Shown: positions 16,385-26,577, counted from the stretch's first letter. The stretch: 64,000 nucleotides of DNA from Clostridiales bacterium (GCA_017513085.1 JAFWDK010000019.1:62001-126000); one strand, 5' to 3'. Notes: generated from the letters alone by a model not told the origin. Translations and numbers: made by a program.

Positions 16385-17077
16385 ATGGGAACGATCACAG
16401 CATTTGGCGATTCTGTATTAAAAGGTGTTATCTACGAAGATGAGCATTATCGAGTTGCCGACGAATCATTTCAGAAAATATGCGAACAGTATTTCGGCAT
16501 CACCATCGAAAACCGGGCCAGATTTGGCAGTACCATCAGCAAGGGAGAAAGCGTGTTCGAGAAGAACCTCTCTCTGATCAAAGAATCCGATGGCGATTAT
16601 GTGGTTTTGGAGTTCGGCGGAAATGATTGCGACTTCAACTGGAAAGAAATCTCGGAAGATCCTGATCGCAAGCATCTTCCCATGAGCACCATCAGCAACT
16701 TCACCACCACATATACAAACATTATCAACGAGATCAAAAACATGGGAAAGATCCCGGTCCTGCTTTCTCTTCCGCCGATCGACTCAGCAAGATATTTCGC
16801 ACAGATCTCCCGAGGTCTTTCTTCTGAAAACATCATGAAGTGGATGAAAAACGATCGGCAGTACATCACCAACTGGCACGAGAGATACAATATCGAGATC
16901 TTCAAGCTGGCTATCGCCACGAGTGTTCCGGTCATTGACATCACATCCATTTTTCTCGAGAAGAAGAACTACTCCCGGTTCCTTTGTGTAGATGGGATCC
17001 ATCCGAATGCGGAAGGACACAAACTTATCGCGAAAGCCATCGAAGAACACGTCCGCAGGAAAAACATACAGTTATAA
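16385..17077 (+). CDS. SGNH/GDSL-family hydrolase
   Basis: A 230-residue cytoplasmic esterase-like protein with all SGNH blocks: AFGDSVLKG (catalytic Ser, residues 6-14), Gly in the second block, GGNDCDF (Asn), and DGIHPNAEGH with the catalytic Asp-His. No signal peptide. I chose the ATG at 16385, 8 nt after GGGAG; a GTG three codons upstream overlaps the ribosome binding site. Members hydrolyse acyl or acetyl esters of varied substrates and the context gives no hint of which one. A bidirectional terminator follows. Confidence 0.9.
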   Translation: MGTITAFGDSVLKGVIYEDEHYRVADESFQKICEQYFGITIENRARFGSTISKGESVFEKNLSLIKESDGDYVVLEFGGNDCDFNWKEISEDPDRKHLPMSTISNFTTTYTNIINEIKNMGKIPVLLSLPPIDSARYFAQISRGLSSENIMKWMKNDRQYITNWHERYNIEIFKLAIATSVPVIDITSIFLEKKNYSRFLCVDGIHPNAEGHKLIAKAIEEHVRRKNIQL

Positions 17078-17091
17078 AACCGACGCAAAAA

Positions 17092-17133
17092 GAAGAGGAC
17101 AGTCTCATGACCAAGACTGTCCTCTTTGTTTTT
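17092..17133. terminator. bidirectional terminator between SGNH gene and rho
   Basis: Stem AAGAGGACAGTC (17093-17104) with GACTGTCCTCTT (17115-17126), loop of 10 nt, followed forward by TTGTTTTT and backward by TTTTTG. It serves both convergent genes. Confidence 0.9.
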
Positions 17134-17152
17134 ATTCATTTATCGCAAACCA

Positions 17153-19261
17153 TCAGTTCGCACTGTTTCCGTTTGCGCTGCCGTTCGCACCTGTTCCACG
17201 CATCGCATCGAACACTTCTTTATCCGCAAAAGAAACCTTGACGGAACGGATAAAGTGATCGTTGGAATTGGTACGGAGCAAAAGGTTGATGATCGTCTCG
17301 GTGACCGGAGCGGTCTCCATCTGCGAAAATGCTTTTCGGATCGTCCATACCGCATCGAGTTCTTCCTGAGACATCAGGAGATCCTCACGACGTGTACCGG
17401 ATTTGTTGATATCGATAGCCGGGAAGATACGCTTCTCGGACAGTTTTCTGTCGAGATACACTTCCATGTTACCTGTACCCTTGAATTCCTCGAAAATAAC
17501 TTCGTCCATTCTCGATCCGGTCTCAATAAGAGAAGTCGCCACGATCGTAAGACTTCCGCCGTTTTCAATGTTTCGGGCCGCACCGAAGAAGCGCTTCGGT
17601 CCATAGAGAGATCCCGGATCCAGACCACCGGACAGTGTTCGGCCGGTCGGTGTGATCGTTAAGTTATATGCACGGGCAAGACGTGTCATGGAATCAAGCA
17701 GGATCACAACATCCTCACCCATCTCCACGAGACGCATAGCACGCTCGAGAACCAGTTCGGTAACACGTGTATGATTCTCCGGTTTCTTATCGAATGTGGA
17801 ATAGACAACTTCACCCTTGATGGAACGTTGCATATCCGTAACTTCCTCCGGACGCTCATCGATCAGAAGCACGATCAGTTTTGTCTTCGGGCTGTTCTGG
17901 GAGATCGCATTGGCGATCTTCTGCAAAAGAATCGTCTTACCTGCTTTCGGCGGGGAAACGATCATACCACGCTGACCTTTACCGATTGGTGAAACCAGGT
18001 CGATAATACGTGTGGACAGTTCCTGTTTACCGGTTTCCAGACGGAATCTTTCATTCGGATAGATCGGTGTCAATCTTTCGAAATGAGGACGCTTGCCCAG
18101 CTTATCCAATTCCACTCCGTTTACGGTAGTGATATAACTCAAAGCCAGATTCTTGTCCTGGTTCTTCTTCGGGAGTGCAAAACCCTGGATCTGGTCACCC
18201 ATACGAAGACCGAATCTTCTGATAATATTGTTCGGAACGAAAATATCCTGCGGCGAAGGCAGATAATTCTCTCTTCTTACAAAACCGTATCCACCTTCCG
18301 ACACGATCTCCAGCACTCCGATAAATTCGGTCGGCTCGATCTGCGGTCTGTTATTCTGTTCCGGACGGGATTCACCTTCCCCGTTTTCTCCATCTTCCAC
18401 AGTTGCACTTTCCGCGATCGGAGCAGATTCGCCTGCCGGGCGGATCTCTACGCTTCTATGACGTGATTTCTTATTCTTGGAAGGTTTCTCAGACGGCGTC
18501 GGCTTATTATCCTGTTTTTTCTCTTCTTTGTTTACGTCAGGAGCAACCTCTTCCGGCTTCTTTTCTTCCGGCTTCGGCTCGTCCTTCTTCTCGTCCTTCG
18601 GTTCTTCGGAAACCTTGTTCTCAGAAGCCGCTTCCTTGGTCTCTTTCTTCGTCTTTCGAGAACGGCCCTTGGAAGACTTTTCTTCTTTCTTATCTGCCTT
18701 ATCTGCCTTTTCCGAAACGACCGGCTCCGTCACTGCGGGTTCAGCCGCAACAGGAGTTTCCTCCTTATCTTTCGGTTCTTCTGTCTTCTTTCGGGAACGG
18801 CCTTTGCTCTTTGCAGCAGACGTATCCTTCTTAGGTGCCTCCTCTGCTTTCTTCTCAGATTCTGAAGATCCTTCACTGTTTTTCTCGATCAGTTCCTCAA
18901 TCGGCAGAGCCTCACTCTCCGTTTTCTTGGCAGCCTTCTTCGAAGCCGGTTTCTTCGCAGCCTTAGCGGGTTTCTCCGTCTTCGGTTTAGCTTCCTCTTT
19001 CTTCTCGACCGCGTCGGCTTTTTCTGCCTTCGCTGTTGTCTTTCTCGAAGTTGCCTTCTTTGTTGTCTTCGCAGCCTTCTCGGCCTTAGGCGGTTCTGCC
19101 GTCTGCTCGATCGCTTCAGACATCTTCTGTTCGCGATTCAAAAGATCGGCAAGCTGCTGCTGCGTCATTGCCTGCGCCTGTTCTTCCGTCACAAGGTGAA
19201 AGGTGACAGCGATGGTCGCAAGTGCTTCTTTACTCTTAGAAGAAAAATCGTCTTTTGACAC
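17153..19261 (-). CDS. rho: transcription termination factor Rho with long charged insert
   Basis: RNA-dependent ATPase that terminates transcription; 702 residues against about 420 for a plain Rho. A Rho_N-like helical domain covers residues 1-45. Residues about 50-305 are low-complexity, rich in Lys, Glu, Ala and Pro, with repeated SKGRSRK elements. The RNA-binding cold-shock domain starts at EFIGVLEI (residue 312). The ATPase core has SPPKAGKT (Walker A), [10 protein letters not shown] and [13 protein letters not shown]. It starts with GTG at 19261 after ACGAGGT. It has a strong promoter and a 165-nt leader. Confidence 0.96.
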   Translation of the reverse strand: MSKDDFSSKSKEALATIAVTFHLVTEEQAQAMTQQQLADLLNREQKMSEAIEQTAEPPKAEKAAKTTKKATSRKTTAKAEKADAVEKKEEAKPKTEKPAKAAKKPASKKAAKKTESEALPIEELIEKNSEGSSESEKKAEEAPKKDTSAAKSKGRSRKKTEEPKDKEETPVAAEPAVTEPVVSEKADKADKKEEKSSKGRSRKTKKETKEAASENKVSEEPKDEKKDEPKPEEKKPEEVAPDVNKEEKKQDNKPTPSEKPSKNKKSRHRSVEIRPAGESAPIAESATVEDGENGEGESRPEQNNRPQIEPTEFIGVLEIVSEGGYGFVRRENYLPSPQDIFVPNNIIRRFGLRMGDQIQGFALPKKNQDKNLALSYITTVNGVELDKLGKRPHFERLTPIYPNERFRLETGKQELSTRIIDLVSPIGKGQRGMIVSPPKAGKTILLQKIANAISQNSPKTKLIVLLIDERPEEVTDMQRSIKGEVVYSTFDKKPENHTRVTELVLERAMRLVEMGEDVVILLDSMTRLARAYNLTITPTGRTLSGGLDPGSLYGPKRFFGAARNIENGGSLTIVATSLIETGSRMDEVIFEEFKGTGNMEVYLDRKLSEKRIFPAIDINKSGTRREDLLMSQEELDAVWTIRKAFSQMETAPVTETIINLLLRTNSNDHFIRSVKVSFADKEVFDAMRGTGANGSANGNSAN

Positions 19262-19426
19262 AAAATTACCTCGTAAAAAATTGGAATCGGTTATGTTTGA
19301 ATATAGAAGGACACCCTTCTTATAAAATCATATGGATCAACACATCACATGAAAAAAAAGAATAATTACACCTCATCTGTATTCAACATGTCTGCAAATA
19401 CTGCAGAAAGAATACATCACTAAAAC
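19262..19426 (-). other. rho leader
   Basis: The untranslated leader between the predicted rho start of transcription and its GTG is about 165 nt and A/T-rich. It contains a small hairpin (AGAAGG-GTGT-CCTTCT, 19305-19320) without a U-tract. Rho genes are often autoregulated through their leaders; I cannot confirm this here. Confidence 0.3.
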
Positions 19427-19433
19427 CGTTGTC

Positions 19434-19463
19434 ATTATATACGTAAAATCGAGAAATTGTCAA
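19434..19463 (-). promoter_or_regulatory. consensus promoter of rho
   Basis: On the reverse strand a perfect TTGACA (19463-19458), 18 bp and a perfect TATAAT (19439-19434). This is the best sigma-A promoter in the window. Confidence 0.85.
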
Positions 19464-19487
19464 CTTAAAATCCACACTCGGCCACAA

Positions 19488-19518
19488 AGAAAAAAACTGC
19501 CCCGAAAGGGACAGTTTC
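19488..19518 (-). terminator. terminator of mreB
   Basis: Reverse-strand stem AACTGTCCC with GGGGCAGTT around a TTTC loop (19495-19516), followed by TTTTTTTC. It lies 30 nt after the mreB stop and just upstream of the rho promoter. Confidence 0.85.
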
Positions 19519-19546
19519 GAATAATCGTAATCAGACTCATCAAGGA

Positions 19547-20557
19547 TCAGGTATCACCCAAAGCGGCGAACTTATCCATCATGCTCAAAGCCTTACCTGT
19601 TCCGATGGCTACACAGCTGACCGTATCTTCTGCAACATACACATCGATACCGATCTTTGTGGCCAGCATGCGGTCAAGACCATAAAGCAGCGCACCGCCA
19701 CCGGTCATAACGATACCACGTTGTGAGATATCCGCCATAAGCTCCGGCGGAGTTCTCTCAAGAACAGAGTGTACTGCATCAAAGATGGCAGCAACCGGTT
19801 CTTCGAGCGCTTCGAGCATCTCGGTGGAAGAAACCGTAACAGTCGCCGGAAGACCGGTGATCAGGTTACGTCCACGTACATCCATTGTCATTTCTTCTTC
19901 TCTCGGATACGCGCATCCGATATTGATCTTCAGCTCTTCTGCCGTCTTCTCACCAATGAGGACATTGTGTTTACGGCGGACGTGCTTGACGATTGCTTCA
20001 TCGAACTTATCACCGGCAACCTTCAAGGAAAAGTCAACTACCGGCTCGCAAAGAGAGATCACCGCGATATCTGTCGTACCACCACCGATATCAACGATCA
20101 TGGAACCGCAAGCTTTCGTAATATCGATACCTGCGCCAATGGCGGCAGCAATCGGTTCACGGATCAGGAATACGTCTTTCGCGCCGGCATGACGGCAAGC
20201 ATCTTCTACGGCTTTCTGCTCAACCGGTGTGATCACAGACGGTACGCATACAACGATCGTCGGACGGAAATATGTCGCACGGATACCCTGACAGACACGA
20301 CCGATAAATGCCTTCAGCATGACCTCGGTAACCTTAAAGTCAGAAATAACGCCATCACGCAGAGGACGGATGGCTTCTACGACACCCGGTGTACGTCCAA
20401 GCATCAGGCTGGCGCTCTCACCAACCGCAAGAACGGTTCCGGTTTTTGTATTGACGGCAACTACGGATGGTTCCTTGAGAACAACACCCTTACCGCGAAC
20501 ATAGATCAAAACACTACTCGTGCCTAAATCGATACCAATATCTAATCCTAAGCCCAT
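19547..20557 (-). CDS. mreB: MreB/Mbl-family cell-shape actin
   Basis: Bacterial actin that guides elongation-phase cell-wall synthesis; 336 residues, normal for the family. Phosphate-binding GIDLGTSSVLIYV (residues 9-21), VPSVITPVEQKAVEDA, MIVDIGGGTTDIAV and MTGGGALLYGLDRM are all present. The ATG at 20557 follows CGAGGTG; the longer frame starting 32 codons upstream is hydrophobic nonsense overlapping the leader. No mreC, mreD or minD is adjacent, so this is a stand-alone copy, more like Mbl or MreBH in arrangement. It has its own promoter and terminator. Confidence 0.95.
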   Translation of the reverse strand: MGLGLDIGIDLGTSSVLIYVRGKGVVLKEPSVVAVNTKTGTVLAVGESASLMLGRTPGVVEAIRPLRDGVISDFKVTEVMLKAFIGRVCQGIRATYFRPTIVVCVPSVITPVEQKAVEDACRHAGAKDVFLIREPIAAAIGAGIDITKACGSMIVDIGGGTTDIAVISLCEPVVDFSLKVAGDKFDEAIVKHVRRKHNVLIGEKTAEELKINIGCAYPREEEMTMDVRGRNLITGLPATVTVSSTEMLEALEEPVAAIFDAVHSVLERTPPELMADISQRGIVMTGGGALLYGLDRMLATKIGIDVYVAEDTVSCVAIGTGKALSMMDKFAALGDT

Positions 20558-20582
20558 ATTATCAACACCTCGAATATAAGAA

Positions 20583-20599
20583 AATACGCCTTGCGTATT
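20583..20599 (-). other. mreB leader hairpin
   Basis: AATACGC-AAG-GCGTATT in the reverse-strand RNA, a 7-bp stem with a triloop, lies between the promoter and the ribosome binding site of mreB. It could influence message stability. Confidence 0.35.
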
Positions 20600-20624
20600 G
20601 TTATGCACACAAATAAGCACGTTA

Positions 20625-20653
20625 ATGATACAATAAAAGCACATATCTTTCAA
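20625..20653 (-). promoter_or_regulatory. promoter of mreB
   Basis: On the reverse strand TTGAAA (20653-20648), 17 bp, TATCAT (20630-20625). The start near 20618 gives a leader of about 60 nt. Confidence 0.7.
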
Positions 20654-20694
20654 TGTTGCTTGTTTGCATTCATTTTACAAATCGGAGTTAAATT

Positions 20695-21543
20695 GTGAAG
20701 AAGTTATTGGCATATTTATTCATGATTTGCGGACTCGGCGCCTACTATTTCAGTTGGGCAATCACTCCCTCCGTGCAGTTTTTCCTTGAGATCCTTGGAT
20801 ATATCGCCATGCCGTTTTTTGCCCAGGCAGTCGTGGAAGGTTTTTTTCTTACCAAAAACGTGTACATGTACTTTGTAAGACTTTCCCTGATCGCCTATCT
20901 TACACAGCTTTCCTATTTTCTGGTCTATCTTCTGTGGCCGTCGACGCAGTATCCTTCCAAAATGAACATCGTCTTTTCCTGGATGCTCTCCCTGACTCTT
21001 CTCATCGCCCTGGAACTTCTGATCTCCCTTCCCCGCGACCGCATCGCGTCCATGAATCTTTTAAATGCCAATCCGGTCACGAATTCCACCCGATATGACG
21101 TCATCATCACCAGCGAAGAGGCCAACAATCTGCCCCGCGGTCTGAAAGTCCCGAAATGGCCGAAATCCACATTTTATGCTATCGCGCTGGTACTCCTGTC
21201 CATGTGCCTGATCCTCACCACATTTCTCCCTTTGACGATGTCCATGCTTTCCTTGTTCTGTGTGATCGTTTTCTATCTTCTCCACCGATGGAAACTCCAA
21301 TCCCGCATTCTCATCGCAACGATCGTTTTCAGTGCTTTTGCCGCATCCTACACATACATGCACTATCGTCTCACCGGAACGATTTCATGGGAGTGGACCT
21401 CGCTTGCCGGATTCCTGCTTTGCCTCCTTATCCCCGAAAAGCGCCGGAAAAAGCCTCGCTGGTTCTACCGGGCGCTTTATCTTCTGTTCCCGCTTTGCAA
21501 TCTGGTCTTCGCGACGCTTTCCGCGGTTTTATCGCATGCATAA
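20695..21543 (+). CDS. TraX-like integral membrane protein
   Basis: A 282-residue protein with about eight membrane segments. The start resembles the TraX family: a segment ending IAMPFFAQAVVEGFFLTKNVYMYFVRL matches the family's FPIFAF-x-EGF-x-HTxN-x-RL signature. TraX was named for N-acetylating F-pilin; chromosomal Firmicute members have unknown roles and resemble membrane acyltransferases. A soluble loop (about residues 100-155) interrupts the membrane core, which is unusual. GTG start at 20695 with GGAG 7 nt upstream. It is divergent from mreB and not obviously linked to leuS downstream. Confidence 0.7.
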   Translation: MKKLLAYLFMICGLGAYYFSWAITPSVQFFLEILGYIAMPFFAQAVVEGFFLTKNVYMYFVRLSLIAYLTQLSYFLVYLLWPSTQYPSKMNIVFSWMLSLTLLIALELLISLPRDRIASMNLLNANPVTNSTRYDVIITSEEANNLPRGLKVPKWPKSTFYAIALVLLSMCLILTTFLPLTMSMLSLFCVIVFYLLHRWKLQSRILIATIVFSAFAASYTYMHYRLTGTISWEWTSLAGFLLCLLIPEKRRKKPRWFYRALYLLFPLCNLVFATLSAVLSHA

Positions 21544-21626
21544 GCCTTAGAAAAAACACTTTGGCGACGTTCTTTGGTGTTCCTCGCCGATAAGTTTCAA
21601 AAATATAAGACGAGCCCTGTAAAATC

Positions 21627-21635
21627 TGGTATAAT
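21627..21635 (+). promoter_or_regulatory. extended -10 promoter of leuS
   Basis: TGGTATAAT (TATAAT 21630-21635) with a weak -35. The predicted leader is only about 32 nt, so no T-box attenuator fits here. Confidence 0.6.
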
Positions 21636-21673
21636 GACTGTTTGTAAGTTTCTATATAAAGAGAGGTATGCAT

Positions 21674-24148
21674 ATGGCGTATTCAACAGACATTGACCGT
21701 AAATGGCAGCAAAAGTGGGAGGAAACCAAGCTTTACAAGTTTGACCCGAACAAGAAGGGCGAGAAACTATACGTCCTGGAGATGTTCTCTTATCCGAGTG
21801 CAGCCAACCTACACCTTGGTCACTGGTACAATTACTCTCTTACCGATTCCTGGTCCCGTATGAAGCGTATGCAAGGCTTTAACGTGTTCCATCCGATGGG
21901 TTTTGACTCTTTCGGTCTTCCGGCTGAAAACTATGCCATCAAGACAGGTATTCACCCGAAGGACTCCACACTCCACAATATCGAGATCATGGAGAAGCAG
22001 TTAAAGGCCATGGGTGCCACCTATGACTGGGATTATGAGATCGCAACATGTAAACCGGAATACTATAAGTGGAATCAGTGGATCTTTCTCCGTCTTTTGG
22101 AGAAAGGACTGGCCTACCGAAAGAATGCGCCGGTCAACTGGTGTCCGCAGTGCAATACTGTTCTGGCCAATGAGCAGGTCATCGATGGCGCCTGCGAGCG
22201 TTGCCATACCGAGGTTGAGCACAAGAACATGACGCAGTGGTTCTTTAAGATCACTGCCTATGCCCAGGAACTCCTCGACTGCCTGCCGCAGCTCGACTGG
22301 CCGGAAAAGACCAAGAAGATCCAGACCAACTGGATCGGTCGTTCAGAAGGTACACAGATCTCCTTCCTTTGCGAAAAGAACGGTGAGCGTCTGAAGGACG
22401 AAAACGGAGAGGATCTGAAGCTTTCCGTATTTACGACACGTGCGGATACACTGATGGGCGTATCCTATGTGGTCGTTGCACCGGAGTCTCCTCTCTGCAC
22501 ACTTCTGACAACTGATGAGTGCCGTGAAAAGGTTGAAGAGTATCAGGCATTTACGAAGAAAGCAACAGACATCGACCGTATGTCCACCACACGTGAAAAG
22601 ACCGGTGTATTCACAGGTTCCTACGCGATCCATCCGATCACCGGCAAGGCGGTTCCGATCTGGGCTTCCGACTATGTTATCGCAACATACGGCACAGGTG
22701 TCGTTATGGCGGTTCCTGCTCACGACGAGCGTGACTTCGAATTCGCAAAGAAGTTCGGTCTTCCGATCCAGCGTGTCATCGCATCGGCTCCGGATGCAGA
22801 GGATGAACTTCCATTCATTGAAAAAGGCGTCCTGGTCAACTCGGGCGAATTTGACGGCCTGAACTTCAAAACAGCGATCGATGCTATCATTGAAAAGCTT
22901 AAGCCGCAGGGCATGGCGGAAAGAAAGATCAACTATCGTCTCCGTGACTGGCTGATCTCCCGTCAGCGTTACTGGGGCACACCGATCCCGGTCGTTCACT
23001 GCGAAAAGTGCGGTGTTGTTCCGGTACCGGACGACCAGCTTCCTGTTCTTCTCCCGTACGACGTAGAATTCCGTCCGGATGGAGAATCTCCGCTTGCCAA
23101 GTGCGCAGAATTCATGAATACCACTTGTCCGAAGTGCGGTGCTCCGGCTAAGCGTGATCCGGATACCATGGATACATTCGTAGACTCTTCCTGGTATCAG
23201 CTCCGTTATCCGGACAACAAGAACGACAAGGAACCCTTCAACAGAGAACTCATCGACAAGATGTGTCCGGTCGACAAATACGTCGGTGGTCCGGAACATG
23301 CCGCCATGCATCTTCTGTATACACGATTCTTCTGCAAGGCGCTCCGTGATATGGGTTACCTCGATTTCGACGAACCGTTCACTTCTCTTGTACATCAGGG
23401 AATCATCCTCGGGCCTGACGGAAACCGCATGAGTAAGTCCCGCGGTAACACAGTCGCTCCGGATCCGTATATCCAGAAGTATGGTTCTGACGTATTCCGT
23501 ACCTATCTTGCATTCGGTTTCGCTTATACTGATGGTGGTCCGTGGAGCGAGAGCGGTCTTCAGGCTATCGTGAAGTTCACCGGACGTATCGACCGTCTCG
23601 TAGAAGAGATCAGTCAGATCGCTAAGGGACAGGCATTGCCGACAGAGTATTCCGATGAGGATAAGGCTCTTCTCTACAGTCTGAACTACACCATCAAGGC
23701 GGTTACTACAGACACGGAGAAATTCCAGTTCAATACTTCCATCGCACGTCTTATGGAACTGTTGACGGCAATCGGCAAATACCAGAGCGCGCCTAACAAG
23801 AACGATGCTCTTCTTCGTTCCACAGTAGAAACATTCCTGCTTCTCTATGCACCTTATGCTCCACACTTTACCGAAGAACTCTGGGAGAGAATGGGCAACG
23901 AGTATTCCATCTTCAACCAGGCTTGGCCGGTATGCGATGAGAGCAAACTCGTAAAAGATACCATCGAGATCGCCGTACAGATCAACGGACAGGTCAAGTT
24001 CAAGGTAAACATCAGCCCGGATGCAACCCAGGAAGATGTTGAGAAGATCGTTAAGGAAGATTCTCATCTTGAGCCGGCGCTCGCAGGAAGAAATATCGTA
24101 AAGTTCATTTACGTAAAAGGAAGACTGGCAAACATCGTCGCAAAGTGA
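21674..24148 (+). CDS. leuS: leucyl-tRNA synthetase
   Basis: Charges tRNA-Leu; 824 residues, class Ia. The HIGH motif appears as HLGH in [11 protein letters not shown] (about residue 48), the CP1 editing domain has [14 protein letters not shown] and [15 protein letters not shown], the KMSKS loop is RMSKSRGN, and zinc-type CxxC pairs flank CP1 (CPQC, CERC and CEKC, CPKC). The anticodon-binding and C-terminal domains are complete. I place the start at the second ATG (21674), 7 nt after GAGAGG; the ATG two codons earlier touches the ribosome binding site. LuxE-like and LuxC-like genes follow by 25 nt. Confidence 0.97.
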   Translation: MAYSTDIDRKWQQKWEETKLYKFDPNKKGEKLYVLEMFSYPSAANLHLGHWYNYSLTDSWSRMKRMQGFNVFHPMGFDSFGLPAENYAIKTGIHPKDSTLHNIEIMEKQLKAMGATYDWDYEIATCKPEYYKWNQWIFLRLLEKGLAYRKNAPVNWCPQCNTVLANEQVIDGACERCHTEVEHKNMTQWFFKITAYAQELLDCLPQLDWPEKTKKIQTNWIGRSEGTQISFLCEKNGERLKDENGEDLKLSVFTTRADTLMGVSYVVVAPESPLCTLLTTDECREKVEEYQAFTKKATDIDRMSTTREKTGVFTGSYAIHPITGKAVPIWASDYVIATYGTGVVMAVPAHDERDFEFAKKFGLPIQRVIASAPDAEDELPFIEKGVLVNSGEFDGLNFKTAIDAIIEKLKPQGMAERKINYRLRDWLISRQRYWGTPIPVVHCEKCGVVPVPDDQLPVLLPYDVEFRPDGESPLAKCAEFMNTTCPKCGAPAKRDPDTMDTFVDSSWYQLRYPDNKNDKEPFNRELIDKMCPVDKYVGGPEHAAMHLLYTRFFCKALRDMGYLDFDEPFTSLVHQGIILGPDGNRMSKSRGNTVAPDPYIQKYGSDVFRTYLAFGFAYTDGGPWSESGLQAIVKFTGRIDRLVEEISQIAKGQALPTEYSDEDKALLYSLNYTIKAVTTDTEKFQFNTSIARLMELLTAIGKYQSAPNKNDALLRSTVETFLLLYAPYAPHFTEELWERMGNEYSIFNQAWPVCDESKLVKDTIEIAVQINGQVKFKVNISPDATQEDVEKIVKEDSHLEPALAGRNIVKFIYVKGRLANIVAK

Positions 24149-24173
24149 CATACATCCGTCTGACGGAGGAAAC

Positions 24174-25298
24174 ATGAGTTTTCGAGGCAAGCTTTTTTCG
24201 AAGAAGAACACCTATGATCTCGAGTCAACGAACGAGTTGTTCCTTCACGCCATGAAAGAAAACTGTGCATTTCATTATGCTCACTGCGAAGAATACAGAA
24301 AAGTGTTAGATGGCGAGGGTTTTTCTCCGGAAAACCTCGCCTCTTTTTCTGACCTGTCGAAACTTCCTTTCCTTCCGACTTTATTTTTCAAGAAGCATCA
24401 CGTTTATTCTCTACCGAAATACAGATTGCCGGTCAAGGTCACCTCGTCAGGCACAAGCGGTCATTTCAGCCGCATCGGATTTGCATGGAGTGAACTCTGG
24501 TATGCGCTCAAGATGGCGATTCGTGTCGTGAATAAGCGGCATCTCGTTTCTCTTCGTCCATGCAATTATATCGTCTTCGGATATAAGCCTAACCGGCACA
24601 ACAAGACCGGTGTCACAAAAACCGCATTTATCACGACGCTTCTTGCGCCCGCACTTCATCGGACCTATGCGCTGAAGTATAAAGACGGCAAATACGAGCC
24701 GGATCTGGAAAGCGTGATCCGTGCTATCGAGAAATATGCGAAAAAGAAAACTCCGGTCCGCTTCATGGGTTTTCCTTCTTACACCACATTCGTGATGCAG
24801 ATGATGGAGGAAAGAAAGATATTCGTCAAACTCCCGAAGGGATCTAAGATCATGCTGGCGGGAGGCTGGAAGCAGTTTTATACCGAGGAGGTCGAAAAGA
24901 GTATCTTCTACGATCTGGCCAAGAGAGTCCTTGGTGTATCTGACGAGGATATCGTCGAGTTCTTCGGGGCCGTCGAGCACCCGATCCTCTATTGCGACTG
25001 CAAGAACCATCACTTTCATGTACCGGTCTATGGCCGCGTCCTGATCCGTGACGTGAATACACTTGAGCCGGTTTCATATGGCACGCCGGGTCTGGTGAAT
25101 CTGCTGACTCCTCTGGTTAAGGGCACACCACTCACCAGTGTCATGACAGATGACCTGGGCATCCTTCACGACGGAACAAACTGCGGATGCGGTCAAACCT
25201 CTCCGTATCTCGAGATCCTCGGGCGAGTCGGTCTCAAAGATATCAAGACCTGCGCCGCCGGTGCAGCAGAGTATCTGAACAAAGGAGATTTGAAATGA
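24174..25298 (+). CDS. LuxE-family acyl-protein synthetase
   Basis: A 374-residue enzyme of the LuxE family within the acyl-adenylating superfamily. In luminous bacteria LuxE activates a fatty acid with ATP and carries it as a thioester for reduction by LuxC. Here the adenylation P-loop-like TSSGTSGHFSR is at about residue 90, and Cys337/Cys339 (NCGCGQTSPYLEILGRVG) occupy the place of the C-terminal acyl-accepting cysteine. GGAGG precedes the ATG. Its TGA overlaps the ATG of the LuxC-like gene, so the two are translationally coupled. No luciferase is present, so the product aldehyde must have another use. Confidence 0.85.
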   Translation: MSFRGKLFSKKNTYDLESTNELFLHAMKENCAFHYAHCEEYRKVLDGEGFSPENLASFSDLSKLPFLPTLFFKKHHVYSLPKYRLPVKVTSSGTSGHFSRIGFAWSELWYALKMAIRVVNKRHLVSLRPCNYIVFGYKPNRHNKTGVTKTAFITTLLAPALHRTYALKYKDGKYEPDLESVIRAIEKYAKKKTPVRFMGFPSYTTFVMQMMEERKIFVKLPKGSKIMLAGGWKQFYTEEVEKSIFYDLAKRVLGVSDEDIVEFFGAVEHPILYCDCKNHHFHVPVYGRVLIRDVNTLEPVSYGTPGLVNLLTPLVKGTPLTSVMTDDLGILHDGTNCGCGQTSPYLEILGRVGLKDIKTCAAGAAEYLNKGDLK

Positions 25299-26569
25299 TC
25301 CTGGCAAATGGAAATCTCTACGAAACCAACGAACAAAACCGGATCCTTTCGGACCTTTCTTCCAAGCTGACGGACACACTCCTTCATCAGGAACTGGACA
25401 GACAGACCGTGATCCGTGCTTTTGATGAAATCAGCACACGGCTTGCCAGTGGAGAATTTGAGTCTCTCCTCAGCGAACTGGATCCGGATTCCACTTCTCT
25501 TTATATGGATCAGATCGTCCGCATGATGAGTCGCGATTATCTGGAAAAGAAAGCGGAGATCGAGTTTCATGGTGTGCGCAACGATAACTCGAAGATCGCA
25601 ACCAAAGAAGTGCCGCTTGGCGTCGTATTTCATATAGCTGCCGGCAACATGGATGTTCTTCCGATCGCAAGTATCGGAGAGGGGCTTCTCGCCGGAAACA
25701 TTAATATCCTGAAGCTTCCCAGTGTGGACAAAGGACTTACGATCCGTGCGCTGAAAATGCTGGTAGATGCCGAGCCCAGGCTAAAAGACTTCATCTATGT
25801 TTTTGATACTCCTTCCTCGGATATCGCTACGATCAAGAAGCTCGCGGATCTGTCCGACGGAATCGCCGTCTGGGGCGGAGACGAAGTGATCTCGGCGGTA
25901 AGATCCTTCTCCAAGCCGGGTACACGCCTGATCGAATGGGGACACAAACTCGGATTCGCTTATATCTCCGGTTACGAAAATGAGGAAAGCGAGCTTTCTG
26001 ATCTGGCCGGACATATCCTGATGACACGCCAGCTTCTTTGCAGTTCGTGTCAGATCATATATATCGACACCGATCAATATAATGAAGCAGTCGCTTTTGC
26101 AAAGAAATTTCTTCCATATATGGAGAGTGCTTTTGCCGAATATCCGATACGGGAGATCGGCGGCGTTGCGGAATTGACTCTTCGCAGATACGAAGAGAGG
26201 ATCGAGAAGCACCTTCGCGCCGAAAACGATGCGTCGTCAGACGAGACACGCTTTCAAGGCACGCACACAAGCATCACCGTCAAGACAGATCCAACCCTTG
26301 AATTATCTTACATGTACGGAAATGTGATCGTGAAGCCTCTCCCCGCTTCCGCGCTTCCTGAAACACTCCGCAACAGTAAAGGTTATCTTCAGACAGCAGG
26401 ATTGATCTGCGATCCTGACAAGCGGGAAACTCTGACACGTCTGCTGACAAGTTGCGGTGTCCAACGCGTGACGCGCGCCGGACATATGTCGAGTCTTTTT
26501 GAAGGCGAAGCACACGATGGTGAATACGCACTCGCGCGGTACAGCCGCTTTATCAATATCGAGAAATAA
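25295..26569 (+). CDS. LuxC-family acyl-CoA/acyl-protein reductase
   Basis: A 424-residue member of the LuxC branch of the aldehyde dehydrogenase superfamily, which reduces an activated acyl group to an aldehyde with NADPH. Visible: VPLGVVFHIAAGNMDVLPIAS (cofactor-binding start), AVWGGDEVI, and the active-site cysteine region RQLLCSSCQ with Cys249 at the expected place. The ATG at 25295 lies in the overlap with LuxE, preceded by AAAGGAG. Together with LuxE it should form a fatty-acid reductase lacking the LuxD thioesterase. It converges on the GGDEF-EAL gene with only 8 nt between stops. Confidence 0.87.
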   Translation: MILANGNLYETNEQNRILSDLSSKLTDTLLHQELDRQTVIRAFDEISTRLASGEFESLLSELDPDSTSLYMDQIVRMMSRDYLEKKAEIEFHGVRNDNSKIATKEVPLGVVFHIAAGNMDVLPIASIGEGLLAGNINILKLPSVDKGLTIRALKMLVDAEPRLKDFIYVFDTPSSDIATIKKLADLSDGIAVWGGDEVISAVRSFSKPGTRLIEWGHKLGFAYISGYENEESELSDLAGHILMTRQLLCSSCQIIYIDTDQYNEAVAFAKKFLPYMESAFAEYPIREIGGVAELTLRRYEERIEKHLRAENDASSDETRFQGTHTSITVKTDPTLELSYMYGNVIVKPLPASALPETLRNSKGYLQTAGLICDPDKRETLTRLLTSCGVQRVTRAGHMSSLFEGEAHDGEYALARYSRFINIEK

Positions 26570-26577
26570 TAGACGGA

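Noticed and set aside
18477..19199. Forward Ser/Phe-rich frame opposite the rho insert
   Set aside because: It is simply the complement of Lys/Glu-rich codons in the low-complexity insert.
21544..21673. T-box riboswitch before leuS
   Set aside because: The predicted leader is about 32 nt and no specifier stem, T-box sequence or terminator is visible.
22343..24211. Reverse-strand frame of 622 codons opposite leuS
   Set aside because: leuS is certain from its motifs over the whole length; the antisense frame has no domain or ribosome binding site and is produced by codon bias.
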